This document shows positions 9,692 through 19,230 of a DNA stretch of 64,000 nucleotides, piece after piece. Below the pieces are notes generated by a model. That model was not told the origin of the DNA, made no database searches, and was given only the letters and a program-made list of their open reading frames with translations. Source of the DNA: Nostoc sp. LPT. GTDB lineage: Bacteria; Cyanobacteriota; Cyanobacteriia; Cyanobacteriales; Nostocaceae. A program made the position numbers and the translations under genes. Location: assembly GCF_017115165.1 (NCBI RefSeq), contig NZ_JABXKF010000005.1, positions 62,001-126,000 on the forward strand. Direction: 5' to 3'. Within the stretch, counting starts at the first letter, position 1. Every line of letters begins with the position of its first letter.

Positions 9692-10798
9692 TTACTTATT
9701 CGCTAGAACGTCAGAGGGAGTGATTTTGCTGTACTCTTCAGGCGTTAAAAAGCCATCTCTAACATTTACCTTTTTGGGGATAAGTCCGAGGCTGTACCAC
9801 TTATCTGCAACTTCCTGTTGCTTGATAATAGTTTTCTCGGTAATTGGTACTAGCCCATAATCATATTTCTTATGCATTATTTCTAAAGTCGGCGGATCTA
9901 GCTGAGTTACAGGAGCAAGCAGTTGTGCTACTTCTTTGGGATGATCCTTAGTCCAGATTTCTTTCTTTTCTAGCTCCTCTAAAAACACTTTGATTACATC
10001 AGGATGAGCCTGATAAAATCGGCGCGAGGTTGAGTAAAAGTTGCCCGTATCCCTCAACTTCCCGCCATCTGCTAAAACACGAGCGATTTTATTTTGTACA
10101 TTTCTAGTAGCAAATGGCTCCCAAATATACCAAGCATCCACCTTATTTTGACTAAATGCGGCATTTGCGTCGGCTGGTGGTAAAAAAACTGATTGGACAT
10201 CGCTCAGTTTCAGTCCGACATTTTCTAATGCTTTAACTAATAAGTAGTGGCCGATGGAGGCTTTCTGGAAAGCTACTTTTTTACCCTTCAAATCAGTAAC
10301 ACTTTTAACTGGAGAATTTACAGGAACTAAAAGTGAAATAGCTTTACCACTAGGACGCGTAGTAGCTAGATAAACAAGAGGCGCTCCTGCTGCTTGTGAA
10401 AATACAGGAGGCGATTCGGCTGTAGATGCGATATCCAGTCCATTTGCATTCACGGCTTCTAACTGTTGTGGACCAGCCGCAAACTCAGCCCACTGCACTT
10501 TAAAACCCAGAGGCTCTAATCGCTTTTCTAAGGAACCCTGTTTTTCTAAAACTGCTAAAGCGGTAAGTTGTTTTGAACGTACAATCCGCACTACTTGCTT
10601 CTGTGTTGACTTCTCTGTAGTGCTAGATGAAGCAGCCGATTCAGGCGAAGTTGCCGACTGTTGAGTGTTATTTTTGGCTTCACCACAACTCGATAAGACC
10701 GTCGATAGCATTAAGCAGTAGCCCAGAGCAAACAACAACGAACGGCGTGTTGCTCTCTGGTTTTTCCTGAATTCAAACTTTCCTTTTAACGCTGGCAT
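9692..10798 (-). CDS. SsuA-like substrate-binding lipoprotein
   Basis: 368 residues. A short basic start (K-N-Q-R-A-T-R-R-S), a hydrophobic helix and a lipobox (TVLSSC) predict a lipoprotein. A Ser/Thr/Gln-rich linker follows, then the SsuA fold (QWAEFAAGPQQLEAV, LDIASTAESPPVFSQAAG, KKVAFQKASIGHYLLVKALE, WEPFATRNVQNK). It is the intact closest relative of the gene interrupted at 7714 and gives the reference for that nonsense codon. The family binds aliphatic sulfonates; the A-E-S-P-P variant replaces G-E-T-P-P of other copies and may mark a different ligand. It lies 36 bases upstream of the tauD-like gene on the same strand, so the two are probably co-transcribed. Confidence 0.88.
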   Translation of the reverse strand: MPALKGKFEFRKNQRATRRSLLFALGYCLMLSTVLSSCGEAKNNTQQSATSPESAASSSTTEKSTQKQVVRIVRSKQLTALAVLEKQGSLEKRLEPLGFKVQWAEFAAGPQQLEAVNANGLDIASTAESPPVFSQAAGAPLVYLATTRPSGKAISLLVPVNSPVKSVTDLKGKKVAFQKASIGHYLLVKALENVGLKLSDVQSVFLPPADANAAFSQNKVDAWYIWEPFATRNVQNKIARVLADGGKLRDTGNFYSTSRRFYQAHPDVIKVFLEELEKKEIWTKDHPKEVAQLLAPVTQLDPPTLEIMHKKYDYGLVPITEKTIIKQQEVADKWYSLGLIPKKVNVRDGFLTPEEYSKITPSDVLANK

Positions 10799-10951
10799 GG
10801 GTTGTTTTATTTATTCCTCTATCGGTGGTTAAAACGATTATGATTAATTGCGAATTAAATAATCCCAAGAACTCTTCCTTTCCCCTAAGACCTCTCATAA
10901 GAAGACAGGGAAGCTTGGTTACTCCTGAATTCTGAATTCTCTTTTAATAAA

Positions 10952-11980
10952 TCAACTTTTAGGTTTCCATACTGCATCTTTGATTTGAAAAGTTTTAGGA
11001 ATCAGTTTTTGATTGTAGAAAAGTTCAACGACCTGCTGTTGTTCAGCGACAAATTCATCAGTTATATCAAACACCCCAAAGATAGGCCGTTTTTCTAAAG
11101 CCCATTTCCAAACTTCTGGTTCTTGTCTAGTTTGCGCTGCTAATAACCTAGCAACTTCATTGGGGTTAGCTTTAGCCCATTCTTCTACTTTCCTTTGTTC
11201 TTCCAAAATCACCTTCACTAAGTCGGGGTGATTTTCAGCAAAATTGCGTGTAGCGATATAGTAGGCTCTTTGGGGAGCGACATCAGAACCTTTGGCTAGA
11301 GCTCGTATTTCATTTGCTCGCTCTTTCCGAGCGTAAAACGGATCGCTAGTAGGTAAAACATCAACCCTGGCACTTTCAAAAGCAACCTGACTTTCTGGAA
11401 TAGTCAGGTAAACAGGTTGAATATCATTGAGAGTTAATCCGGCACTTGCTATAGCTTTCAAAAGCAAATATTGCAGAGCAGTTCCTTTTTGGATAGCAAC
11501 TTTCTTACCTTTGAGTTCAGCAAGAGTTTTGATTGGTGAATCCTTACGGACAATAACTGCTTGAGCGCCTGCGTTGGAGCCAGTTGCAGCAACATAAACA
11601 ATCGGATTATCACCAGCTTGAGCAAAAATTGGTGGTAGATTCCCAACGTTGCCAATATCAACACTGTTTGCCGCCATTGCTTCCATCATTGGAGGACCGC
11701 CCCGAAATTCTATCCACTTGATAGCAATACCATCAGAAGCAAAGCGCTTTTCCAAATAGCCCTGAGCTTTGAGTAGATTCAAACCTGGTGTACCACTCTG
11801 ATGACCAATGTTGATAACTTCTAGTTTTTTTGAGCTTGCAGTAGTTGGCTCAACTTGGGGAGTATTGCTTTGAGTGCTTGGAGAGCTACAGCCTGTAACT
11901 AACAGAAAAGTCGTAAACGCCAGCAAAAAATAACGACCTATATTCGCAGGCAACCATGACTTTCTGTAGCTTATGAACAT
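10952..11980 (-). CDS. SsuA-like substrate-binding lipoprotein
   Basis: 342 residues. The N-terminal helix ends in a lipobox (LLVTGCSS). The body follows the SsuA family (INIGHQSGTPGLNLLKAQGYL, VDIGNVGNLPPIFAQAGD, LKGKKVAIQKGTALQYLL), but the usual G-E-T-P-P loop reads G-N-L-P-P, so ligand contacts may differ from the neighbours. It is a periplasmic, membrane-anchored capture protein. It is the most upstream of the contiguous binding-protein genes on this strand before the methyltransferase. Confidence 0.86.
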   Translation of the reverse strand: MFISYRKSWLPANIGRYFLLAFTTFLLVTGCSSPSTQSNTPQVEPTTASSKKLEVINIGHQSGTPGLNLLKAQGYLEKRFASDGIAIKWIEFRGGPPMMEAMAANSVDIGNVGNLPPIFAQAGDNPIVYVAATGSNAGAQAVIVRKDSPIKTLAELKGKKVAIQKGTALQYLLLKAIASAGLTLNDIQPVYLTIPESQVAFESARVDVLPTSDPFYARKERANEIRALAKGSDVAPQRAYYIATRNFAENHPDLVKVILEEQRKVEEWAKANPNEVARLLAAQTRQEPEVWKWALEKRPIFGVFDITDEFVAEQQQVVELFYNQKLIPKTFQIKDAVWKPKS

Positions 11981-12304
11981 GATTAAATCTAATTTCTTGA
12001 GGTAAGTGGATATTTTGAGTTTTTATTTTGTTAGACTGAATTTTGGAATGTCTAAAATAGAAAAGAGAGTGGGTATTACCCACCCTATAACGACTCGAGG
12101 AACTGAGAATTTAAGAGTTGAGAGGGAAAAATTTAGGAAGTGGAGTGAGAAAGGCCCACTCCAGGGTCGTGCTAGTGGAAGATTGAAATTTGTGGCGTCT
12201 TGATTCTGACCAAAGGCGGAGCGTCTCCGGTTCAGCTTCTGTTAGCGGTAGCGGGGCGTTTAGCCCATTCTGACTTCTAAATTCTTCAATCATGTTCAAT
12301 TTTG
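11981..12304. other. 324-bp spacer with interspersed repeat
   Basis: Spacer between the methyltransferase and the next binding-protein gene. It contains copy 2 of the 26-bp repeat (12241-12266) and GC-rich interspersed sequence around 12160-12240. Short open frames here overlap the repeats on both strands and look spurious. The promoter for the binding-protein gene should lie near 11985-12060, but no convincing -35/-10 pair was identified. Confidence 0.5.
12241..12266. repeat. interspersed 26-bp repeat, copy 2
   Basis: GTTAGCGGTAGCGGGGCGTT plus TAGCCC, one mismatch from 3494-3519. It is probably part of a multi-copy cyanobacterial repeat family, as both copies sit in non-coding spacers next to short degenerate runs. 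Confidence 0.7.
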
Positions 12305-13126
12305 CTAGTGCTTCCAAGCGACTAAAATTGTAGCTTTGAGTTCTTCTGTAAAGTGTCCAGACGGCTCAACTGCTAGTAGCGCTTCTCTGAGATCCTTTTC
12401 AAATGCTGGAGCGTTATCACCATAGAAAATTTTTAGAGAGAAGGCTGTAGTGTATAAGTAGCCAAGATAGCTATCGACAGTCCAAGATTTTTCAAATGGC
12501 ACTTCATAGGTTTCTTGACGAACAAAAGCCAAATTGCCAATGACGACTTCATGGGGAGGATCGACTGGCTTACGAGTGCCTTGTCCTCGTTGTCCAGTTC
12601 GGCGTTCTTCACCTAACCATTTCTTTACTATTCCAACAGCAGCTTGTTTCCAAGGTAGATTGCTTTCCCAAGGGTTGTCATTAGTCTGAAGCAGTGCTAG
12701 TCCACCATCATCAGTTAGCAATTCGTAAAGGCGCTCAAGCACTAGTTCGCGTTCCATCCAGTGGAAGGCTCTACCAATAGTGGTTAACTTAAATTTCCCT
12801 AAACTAGAATCGATGAATTCGGCTCCTTGTTCTAACCAAGTAATATTATTTGCTCCGACTGCTGCTGCTTGCCGTTTGGCTTCTGCAATCATTTCTGGAT
12901 CGGGATCGATCGCCACAACTTCCTCAAATCTAGTTCGTAGAGGAATTGAAATTAATCCTGGCCCAGTACCTAAATCAAGGAGTCGTCCTTGACCATTGAG
13001 ATGAAATATTTCGGCTACTTTGTCGAATACAATCGGTGGGTATTTGGTTCTATATTGAGCGTAGCCCTCTGCGGCTCCCTCAAATAAACTGGGGTCGTAG
13101 GTAGGAAGTGTTTTTAGTTGAGTCAT
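12305..13126 (-). CDS. class I SAM-dependent methyltransferase
   Basis: 273 residues. The SAM-binding motif I is LLDLGTGPG (49-57), followed by the acidic motif II (VVAIDPDPEM); both are typical of a Rossmann-fold methyltransferase of the Methyltransf_11/25 kind. The N-terminus (GAAEGYAQYRTKYPP) resembles small-molecule methyltransferases related to UbiE/trans-aconitate enzymes. The C-terminal half (EVPFEKSWTVDSYLGYLYTT) probably shapes the acceptor site. The acceptor is unknown. Its place within an organosulfur island suggests, but does not show, a sulfur-containing or xenobiotic substrate. A promoter was not resolved. Confidence 0.82.
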   Translation of the reverse strand: MTQLKTLPTYDPSLFEGAAEGYAQYRTKYPPIVFDKVAEIFHLNGQGRLLDLGTGPGLISIPLRTRFEEVVAIDPDPEMIAEAKRQAAAVGANNITWLEQGAEFIDSSLGKFKLTTIGRAFHWMERELVLERLYELLTDDGGLALLQTNDNPWESNLPWKQAAVGIVKKWLGEERRTGQRGQGTRKPVDPPHEVVIGNLAFVRQETYEVPFEKSWTVDSYLGYLYTTAFSLKIFYGDNAPAFEKDLREALLAVEPSGHFTEELKATILVAWKH

Positions 13127-13197
13127 ATCAATTTTGGATTTTAGATTTTAGATTGGTAAAAGGGAGTGAGGAGTGGGAGTAGGAGCAGAGGAGAATA

Positions 13198-13253
13198 ACC
13201 AATGACAAATGACAAATGACAAATAACCAATGACAAATGACTAATGACAAATG
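13198..13253. repeat. heptameric short tandem repeat (AATGACA/AATAACC type)
   Basis: A run of degenerate 7-base units (AATGACA with variants AATAACC and AATGACT) fills the spacer between the methyltransferase and the flavoprotein gene. Such STRR arrays are common in heterocystous cyanobacteria. The array abuts the 3' end of the next gene at 13256. Confidence 0.8.
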
Positions 13254-13255
13254 CC

Positions 13256-14437
13256 CTAAGAATATTGCGTGATAACCGGTAGCTGCTCGTTAAGTACCCA
13301 ATCGCCGATCGCTCGCAATTTGTAGTCCACAGGATCGTGGAGGGTAAAGGTTCGTAAATCCCGCCAGTAACGATCAAATCCATATTTAGTTGCTGTGGCG
13401 CGAGTTCCAGTAACTTCAAAGATGCGGTTAGTAATATCTATACCTACACGGCTAGCTAATGCCTTAGACGCAGAAACTGCGATCGCTACTTCTCCCCTCT
13501 CTTGATGAGTGAGGTCTACATCTTTTTCCCAGGCTGCTTGCACCTTCTCGGCTGCTCGGTCAGCTAGAGCGATCGCAGCTTGAATTTCCACCCAAAAGTC
13601 ACCGTAATGATGCAGAATATATGGATCTTGAGTAGCACTATCTACCCCCGATGTAATCCACGGTTTAGTAGTAGTTTTAGTATATTCACGAGCGGCGGCG
13701 AAGGCTCCTTTGGTAATTCCCAGATAAACGTTGGTTTTTGTTAGCTGGGCAATAATGCCAAGAAAAGTTGAGAAGGCACTATCATGAGGATTTGGTGGCC
13801 CCAAAATCTCATCTTTTTCTACTAGGACATTATTAAATGTATAACTACTACTTTCAGTGCGACGTTGCCCAACATTGTCCCAATCTTGATTGGAAACTAA
13901 CCCTTCCCTTTCTTTGGGAATTATGAATATGAAGGGCAATTCTACACCATCTTCCAAAGCTGAGAATACCCGATAATCTGCAACAGAAATACCTGTACCA
14001 AAGCTTTTAACACCATTAACCCGAAAGTTCTCACCTTCTGGATTAATTTTCAGCCTAGTGTCTTTTGTATTGATGGCGTTTGCCCAAAATAAGTTATTTT
14101 TAGCAGTTTCTCTATAATATTTTTCCTTTTGAGACGACGTGCCGGAAACATGACCTAAAGCTGTCAAATTGAGATGATTACCATATAATTGACCAATTGA
14201 TCCATCTGCTTTTGATAGCTTTCTAACAATTTTCAAGGCATCAATCCAAGTTGCACCAATGCCACCATATTGCTTGGGTACAATCAGTGGTAGCAAGCCC
14301 GTCTTACGCAATCGATTAATTTCCTCTTCTGGAATTCCAGCTTTGGCATCCCGTTCAACTGCGGATTGAGCAAGTTCCTTGGATAAAGAAGCTGCTATGT
14401 CAATGTAGTCCTTTGTTTTTGTAATATCTAGCACCAT
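13256..14437 (-). CDS. acyl-CoA dehydrogenase-fold flavoprotein, SfnB/DszC-like
   Basis: About 393 residues from the preferred ATG at 14437 (M-V-L-D-I-T-K-T-K-D). That start is preceded by AAGGA at suitable spacing; upstream in-frame codons add about 75 non-homologous residues and are probably not translated. The protein has the N-terminal helical domain (LIVPKQYGGIGATWIDALKI), the central beta domain (VNGVKSFGTGISVADYRVFS) and the C-terminal four-helix bundle of acyl-CoA dehydrogenases. This branch includes flavin-dependent monooxygenases such as DszC and SfnB, which oxidise sulfur compounds. Given the sulfonate genes on both sides, a reduced-flavin-dependent desulfurisation role is a reasonable inference; substrate unknown. 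A second member is at 35745-36944. Confidence 0.85.
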   Translation of the reverse strand: MVLDITKTKDYIDIAASLSKELAQSAVERDAKAGIPEEEINRLRKTGLLPLIVPKQYGGIGATWIDALKIVRKLSKADGSIGQLYGNHLNLTALGHVSGTSSQKEKYYRETAKNNLFWANAINTKDTRLKINPEGENFRVNGVKSFGTGISVADYRVFSALEDGVELPFIFIIPKEREGLVSNQDWDNVGQRRTESSSYTFNNVLVEKDEILGPPNPHDSAFSTFLGIIAQLTKTNVYLGITKGAFAAAREYTKTTTKPWITSGVDSATQDPYILHHYGDFWVEIQAAIALADRAAEKVQAAWEKDVDLTHQERGEVAIAVSASKALASRVGIDITNRIFEVTGTRATATKYGFDRYWRDLRTFTLHDPVDYKLRAIGDWVLNEQLPVITQYS

Positions 14438-14796
14438 AATCAAATCATCCTTATAATTCGTAATTAGGGCAAACACAGAAAAATGCTTATTAATAGAACT
14501 TAGGAATTTCCCAAAAATAAAAATAAACGAACCACACAGGCGCAGAGAATACAGAGATAATTTTTGCGTCAGTTTTGGAATATTTTTTAAGCTTTTATTT
14601 CTCTCTGTCTTCTGCGGTAGCCTGCGGTAAGTGTCTATAAGTCCTATTTGTGAAATTGGCATTAGATGCAGAATTTAGGAGAAATGCAGAGTGGGTAAGA
14701 CCCCACCCTACAAGTGAACAGAGGAAATGGAACATGGAACGTTGTAAAAAATTGTCCTTTGTCATTAGTCATTTGTCCTTTGCAAATGACCAATGA
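14438..14796. other. 359-bp spacer, repeat-rich
   Basis: It holds the presumed promoter of the flavoprotein gene and interspersed repeat remnants (a GTGGGT/CCCCAC small hairpin near 14691-14709). At its far end is an inverted repeat (GTCATTAGTCATTTG against CAAATGAC/AATGAC, about 14761-14797) that can fold as a terminator for the amidohydrolase gene. No gene is seen. Confidence 0.5.
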
Positions 14797-14819
14797 CTAA
14801 TGACTAATGACTAATGACA
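14785..14819. repeat. heptamer tandem repeat overlapping the amidohydrolase 3' end
   Basis: Five consecutive 7-base units AATGACC, AATGACT (three) and AATGACA. The amidohydrolase reading frame ends inside the array: its last codons and TAG stop (V-I-S-H-stop) are repeat sequence. Confidence 0.85.
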
Positions 14820-16284
14820 GATATTCATCTGCGGCTTTCTCAACACCTGTACCTTTGAAGAAGTCTTGATTAAGACTGGTGTACAACTCTAAAGGATGGA
14901 TTGAGAGGAAGTAACGGAGGTCTTCTTCGGTAATGATTTCGCGTTCTGCCATTGAGTAGGCGTTAGCAGTAACGGCGGTGATATCAGGCACATCCCAGTG
15001 ACCAGAATCGGAACCTAAGAAGGCTTTAACTCTGTCTCCAAAGGGATTAGCGGCACGATTAAAAGCTTGGCTTACACGGGTATCATCTGATTCTGTACCG
15101 AAGTAGAAGTGATTCAAAAAGCGATCGCGCACATCTTCTGGCTGATCAATTCCCGCTAGTTCAAATTCGTCGAGTTCGCCTGGATTTTCTGGAGCCAATA
15201 GTTGATGGTGGAATCCTAAACCGTCACCAATTTTATCTAAGCGTCCATCTACTAGTTCGCCACCGTAGCGGGTGTACAACTCAACAAGTGCTTCCTTGTC
15301 GATAATAGCAGGATTGTTATTTGACAACAAATGTTGTTTGTTGCGGGTTTCCCAGTGCCAAATAATATCAGCGTATAGACTAGCACCCCAAGCTGAACCA
15401 CCTTCTAAGAAGGCAAACTTTAATTGCGGGAAGCGGCGAGTAACTCCACCAAAGAACAGCGATTTGCATAATGCTTCCGCTGCAAAGGCAAAGTGATTTA
15501 TGTGATTGTACTGGGCGTTGGTGACAGAACGCTGTGTTGTCCAACCTTGGCTAGAAGCGTGAGTTGTGGGTACAACTTTCAGTTCTACGCACTTAGCCCA
15601 GAATGGATCGTAATCATATTGGCTATCTAAGCCAAAGTTATCAATCCAAACCACTTCGTTAGCGACTTCTTTGCCATACTTCTCAAAGGCAGGAATTGGT
15701 CGACGAACGTAACCGGGGATTTGTATCGCTTTGAGTCCGAGAACATTCACCGCATATTCCAATTCTTCAATCCCTTCTTCGGGAGTGTGCAGGGGAATGG
15801 CGGCGATGGGTGTGAGGCGATCGCTATAAGGGCGGAAAATATCAGCATGGTAGTGGTTAACTGCCCGACAAACAGCCCGCCGCATTTCTTCGTTGCCGAT
15901 ATTTGGAGCCATTGTTGCCAAGTTGGGGTACACAACGGCAAAGTCTGTACCTGCTTCTTCCAAACGTTCATGCAGCAACTTGGGTAAGCTAATGGTAGCC
16001 AAATTCAAAGTATTTTTTGTGGGACGACCCCACCAGTTAGGGCGATTGCTGCGATAAGCAAAACGTTCTTCCCAACTTTGTTTGTACCACTTGAAGCGGG
16101 AAGCTCCTGGTAAATTCTCTTTGAAACGTTCGACAAGTGCAGTTCCACCAACTTGCTCTAAATAATCCAAGACTGCTGGTTCAAATTCCTGGGTATGTAC
16201 ATCGGTGTCAATTATCGGATAACCAAGTTTTTCCCGAATTTGAGCAGACCTGGTTTTTTGTGGGCGGTCTAGAGCGATCGTCAT
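14797..16284 (-). CDS. amidohydrolase family 2 (ACMSD-like) metal-dependent hydrolase, copy 1
   Basis: 495 residues. The TIM-barrel amidohydrolase_2 pattern begins with the metal motif Asp28-x-His30 ([12 protein letters not shown]). It continues with internal His residues (for example PTTHASSQGW and INHFAFAAEAL) and ends with the conserved Asp region [11 protein letters not shown]. Relatives include decarboxylases and hydrolases acting on carboxylated aromatics; the exact reaction is not predictable. It is about as long as the paralogue at 17683-19164 and highly similar along its length, with the same 12-residue start except one position. The last residues (VISH) come from a heptamer repeat array, whereas the paralogue ends ASKE. 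It flanks a broken MFS transporter. Confidence 0.85.
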   Translation of the reverse strand: MTIALDRPQKTRSAQIREKLGYPIIDTDVHTQEFEPAVLDYLEQVGGTALVERFKENLPGASRFKWYKQSWEERFAYRSNRPNWWGRPTKNTLNLATISLPKLLHERLEEAGTDFAVVYPNLATMAPNIGNEEMRRAVCRAVNHYHADIFRPYSDRLTPIAAIPLHTPEEGIEELEYAVNVLGLKAIQIPGYVRRPIPAFEKYGKEVANEVVWIDNFGLDSQYDYDPFWAKCVELKVVPTTHASSQGWTTQRSVTNAQYNHINHFAFAAEALCKSLFFGGVTRRFPQLKFAFLEGGSAWGASLYADIIWHWETRNKQHLLSNNNPAIIDKEALVELYTRYGGELVDGRLDKIGDGLGFHHQLLAPENPGELDEFELAGIDQPEDVRDRFLNHFYFGTESDDTRVSQAFNRAANPFGDRVKAFLGSDSGHWDVPDITAVTANAYSMAEREIITEEDLRYFLSIHPLELYTSLNQDFFKGTGVEKAADEYLSLVISH

Positions 16285-16331
16285 GATAGTGTCCTAATTT
16301 GAGTCATAAGTGGTGAGTAATGAGTAATAGT

Positions 16332-17574
16332 TTATGAATTACGCATTACTTGCTCGTGGAAAGTAGAAATCTGCTGCATAAAAAAGAGTGAGCCGAGAAT
16401 ACAGAAACTCGCACCAAGGATGATACTATTGACAGCACCGATGCGGCTTGCCAGTGCACCAGCTATCAAGTTGCCTATAGGTACTGCGCCTGTAGATGCC
16501 ATAACGTAAAGACCCGTGATTTGCCCACGATTTTCATCGCTCACTAACAACTGAAGTAGAGTTCGTCCAGCAATTATCTGCAAAATAAAGCCGAAACCAG
16601 CCGCCAAAAGTGAGAGGAACGAAAGCCAGAACACACGGGATAGGGCAAAGACAATCAGGCTCACTCCCATAAAAGCTATGCCCAGTACCAAAACTTTACC
16701 TAATTCATTGACATTTCCTTGCCTAGTTAAATAGATACCACCAGCTAAGGTTCCTAAACTAGAAGCTGTCATCAAGAAACCAAAGGTGTTAGGCCCGCCT
16801 TGTAAAACCTCCTTGGCAAAAATCGGCCCCAAAGCTAAGTAAAATCCCCAGACGCAGCAGACTAAAGACGAACCAATCAAGATAGAACGAATTGGCAAAA
16901 ACCCTATGGCGTAGTTAAAGCTAGTTCTCAATTCTTCTAGAGGTTTGCGTCTGGAAATGACAGCTTTTTTGGGATCAAGCTTTATTGCTAAAAGAGCAAT
17001 AATTACAGCAATGTAACTGATACTATCGACAAGGAAACACAACCCTGATCCTATAGCCGCAATCAATAAACCTGCGATCGCTGGCCCCAGCATACTGGTG
17101 ACACTCACCAGGGAAGAGTACAAGGCAAACGCATTACCGAGATTTTCCTTACTGACTGTTTCCGGTAAAAAGGCTTGTCGAGTTGGAATATCGAAGGCGT
17201 TGATTATCCCCTGCAACACACCAAGAAACGCAATGTACCAGATGTTAATCGTACCGCTTAGGGCTAGCCAGGTTAGAGCTAAAGCACCGCAGCATTCCCA
17301 AAATTTGGGCGACAAGGAGAATATGGTGACGCTTGGAGCGATCGGCGATGATTCCACCCAGAGGAATTAAAACCAATGTGGGAATTTGGCTGGCAAAACC
17401 CACTACACCCAATAACAAAGCCGAATCAGTAAGGCGATATACCAGCCAGCTAGTAGCTACCTGGGTCATTGACGTACCAATCAGAGAAATTGCTTGACCT
17501 GTGTAGAACAGGTTAAAATTTCTAGAATCAAAAGCACGGAGCATGACTTGTGATTTTTTGGTGTCTGTCGCCAT
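16332..17574 (-). pseudogene. MFS transporter (EntS/MFS_3 type), frameshifted
   Basis: The frame from 17574 encodes the first transmembrane helices and the MFS loop motif (GGIIADRSKRHHILL) up to Q-I-L-G-M-L, then runs out of homology. A second frame carries on from A-L-A-L-T-W-L-A-L-S-G-T to the C-terminus at 16332. The junction near 17280-17290 reads as a one-base insertion (CTGCGGTGCTTTA where CTGCAGGCTTTA would keep frame). The joined product would be about 413 residues with some 12 helices, normal for MFS_3 exporters. It could be a pseudogene or a sequencing error; the downstream fragment alone lacks the first helices. It lies between the two amidohydrolase paralogues on the same strand, so it may once have moved their substrate or product. 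Confidence 0.8.
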
Positions 17575-17682
17575 ACATCATCCCTTTGTTAGTCCTCAGT
17601 CTCTATTTCCTAGCCAATTTCTTCAACGCTGAAAAAATGAGCCAACCAAGAGTAATAAGTTATGAGTTTGCTTGATCTCCCC

Positions 17683-19164
17683 CTACTCCTTGCTTGCCAA
17701 AAATTCATCTGCGGCTTTCTCGACAGCCGTACCTTTGAAGAAGTCACGATTCAGGCTGGTGTATAACTCCAAGGGATGAATTGACAGGAAATATTGCAAA
17801 TCTTCTTCGGTGATAATCTTGCGTTCTACCATTGAATAGGTATTGGCAGCGATCGCAGTAATATCAGGTACATCCCAGTGACCAGAATCAGAACCCAAGA
17901 ATGCTTTAACACGATCCCCATAAGGATTAGCTTTACGGTTAAAAGCTTGAGCTACACGGGTATCATCTGATTCTGTACCAAAGTAGAAGTGATTCAAGAA
18001 GCGATCGCGAATATCCTCTGGCTTCGTTACTCCTGCAACAGCGAATTCATCCAAATCACCTGGCTCTAGGGGAGATACCAAGTCAGCGTGGAAACCTAAA
18101 CCACTGCCTAATTGATCCAAACGACCATGTACTAGTTCACCACCATAGCGGGTGTAGAATTCTACCAGTTCTTCATAATTAACATTGGCGGGATTGTTAT
18201 TTTCCACCAAATGGTCTTTATTGCGGGTATCCCAGTGCCAAATCAAATCGGTGTACAAACTAGCACCCCAAGCTGCACCTCCTTCTAAAAAGGCAAACTT
18301 GAGTGTGGGGAAGCGGTGAGTTACACCACCAAAGAAGAGAGATTTACATAGTGCTTCCGCAGCCGATGCAAAGTGACCAATATGGTTGTATTGGTAATTG
18401 CTAATCGAACGCCGATTTATCCAGCCCATACCGGAAGAGTGGGTGGTGGGTACAACTTTCAGTTCTACGCACTTCGCCCAGAAGGGATCGTAGTCATATT
18501 TGCTATCCAAGCCAAAGGTGTCAATCCAGATGGCTTCGTTGGCTACTTCTTCGCCATATTTCTCGAAGGCGGGAATCGGACGGCGGATATGTCCGGGGAT
18601 TTGAATTGCTTTGAGTCCCAGCACTTTCACCGCATATTCCAACTCTTCAATCGCCTCTTCAGGCGTATTCATCGGGATAGAAGCAATGGGTGTTAAGCGA
18701 TCGCTATAAGGGCGGAAAATATCAGCGTGGTAAGTATTAGCTGCCCGACAAACAGCCCGCCGCATCTCTTGATTGCCGATGTGGGGTGCCATCGTTGCCA
18801 AGTTGGGGTACACAACAGCAAAGTCTGTACCAGCTTCTTGCAAGCGTTCGTGCAACAACTTTGGCAAACTAACGGTAGCTAAATTTAGCGGATCGTTAGT
18901 GGGACGAGTCCAGAAGGGAGGGCGGGCGGTGCGGTTAGCGCGGCGTTCATCCCAAGATTGCTTAAACCATTTAGAGCGAGATGCACCGGGTAAATGTTCC
19001 TGAAAACGCTGTGCGATCGCAGTTCCAGCAACTTGCTCTAAATAGTCTAAGAATGCTGGGGGAAATTCTTGGGTATGCACATCAGTATCGATGATCGGAT
19101 AACCCAGTTTTTCCCGAATTTGAGCAGACTTGGTTTTCTGTGGACGGTCTAGTGCAATAGTCAT
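17683..19164 (-). CDS. amidohydrolase family 2 (ACMSD-like) metal-dependent hydrolase, copy 2
   Basis: 493 residues, a close paralogue of 14797-16284 from end to end: identical opening [11 protein letters not shown], metal motif Asp28-x-His30 in DTDVHTQEF, shared [10 protein letters not shown] and [11 protein letters not shown] segments. Differences cluster at 53-90 and around 340-370, which may alter the active-site entrance. It is cytoplasmic, with no signal peptide. Keeping two diverged copies around a transporter suggests related but distinct substrates. The reaction is unknown; the sulfur link is by neighbourhood only. Confidence 0.85.
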   Translation of the reverse strand: MTIALDRPQKTKSAQIREKLGYPIIDTDVHTQEFPPAFLDYLEQVAGTAIAQRFQEHLPGASRSKWFKQSWDERRANRTARPPFWTRPTNDPLNLATVSLPKLLHERLQEAGTDFAVVYPNLATMAPHIGNQEMRRAVCRAANTYHADIFRPYSDRLTPIASIPMNTPEEAIEELEYAVKVLGLKAIQIPGHIRRPIPAFEKYGEEVANEAIWIDTFGLDSKYDYDPFWAKCVELKVVPTTHSSGMGWINRRSISNYQYNHIGHFASAAEALCKSLFFGGVTHRFPTLKFAFLEGGAAWGASLYTDLIWHWDTRNKDHLVENNNPANVNYEELVEFYTRYGGELVHGRLDQLGSGLGFHADLVSPLEPGDLDEFAVAGVTKPEDIRDRFLNHFYFGTESDDTRVAQAFNRKANPYGDRVKAFLGSDSGHWDVPDITAIAANTYSMVERKIITEEDLQYFLSIHPLELYTSLNRDFFKGTAVEKAADEFLASKE

Positions 19165-19230
19165 AGCATTTTACCTGAATTTTTAGATAAATTAGTCAAA
19201 AGGCATGAGCCAGGAGAAAAACAAAAAGCT

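Noticed and set aside
10952-11980. Thiamine-precursor (THI5/NMT1) or nitrate-binding role for the SsuA-like proteins
   Set aside because: The fold is shared, but the linked ssuD, tauD-like and SfnB-like genes point to organosulfur; ligand identity remains unproven.
14438-14662. 75-residue N-terminal extension of the SfnB/DszC-like flavoprotein
   Set aside because: The extension is unlike the family, and the ATG at 14437 has a good ribosome site and gives the expected length.
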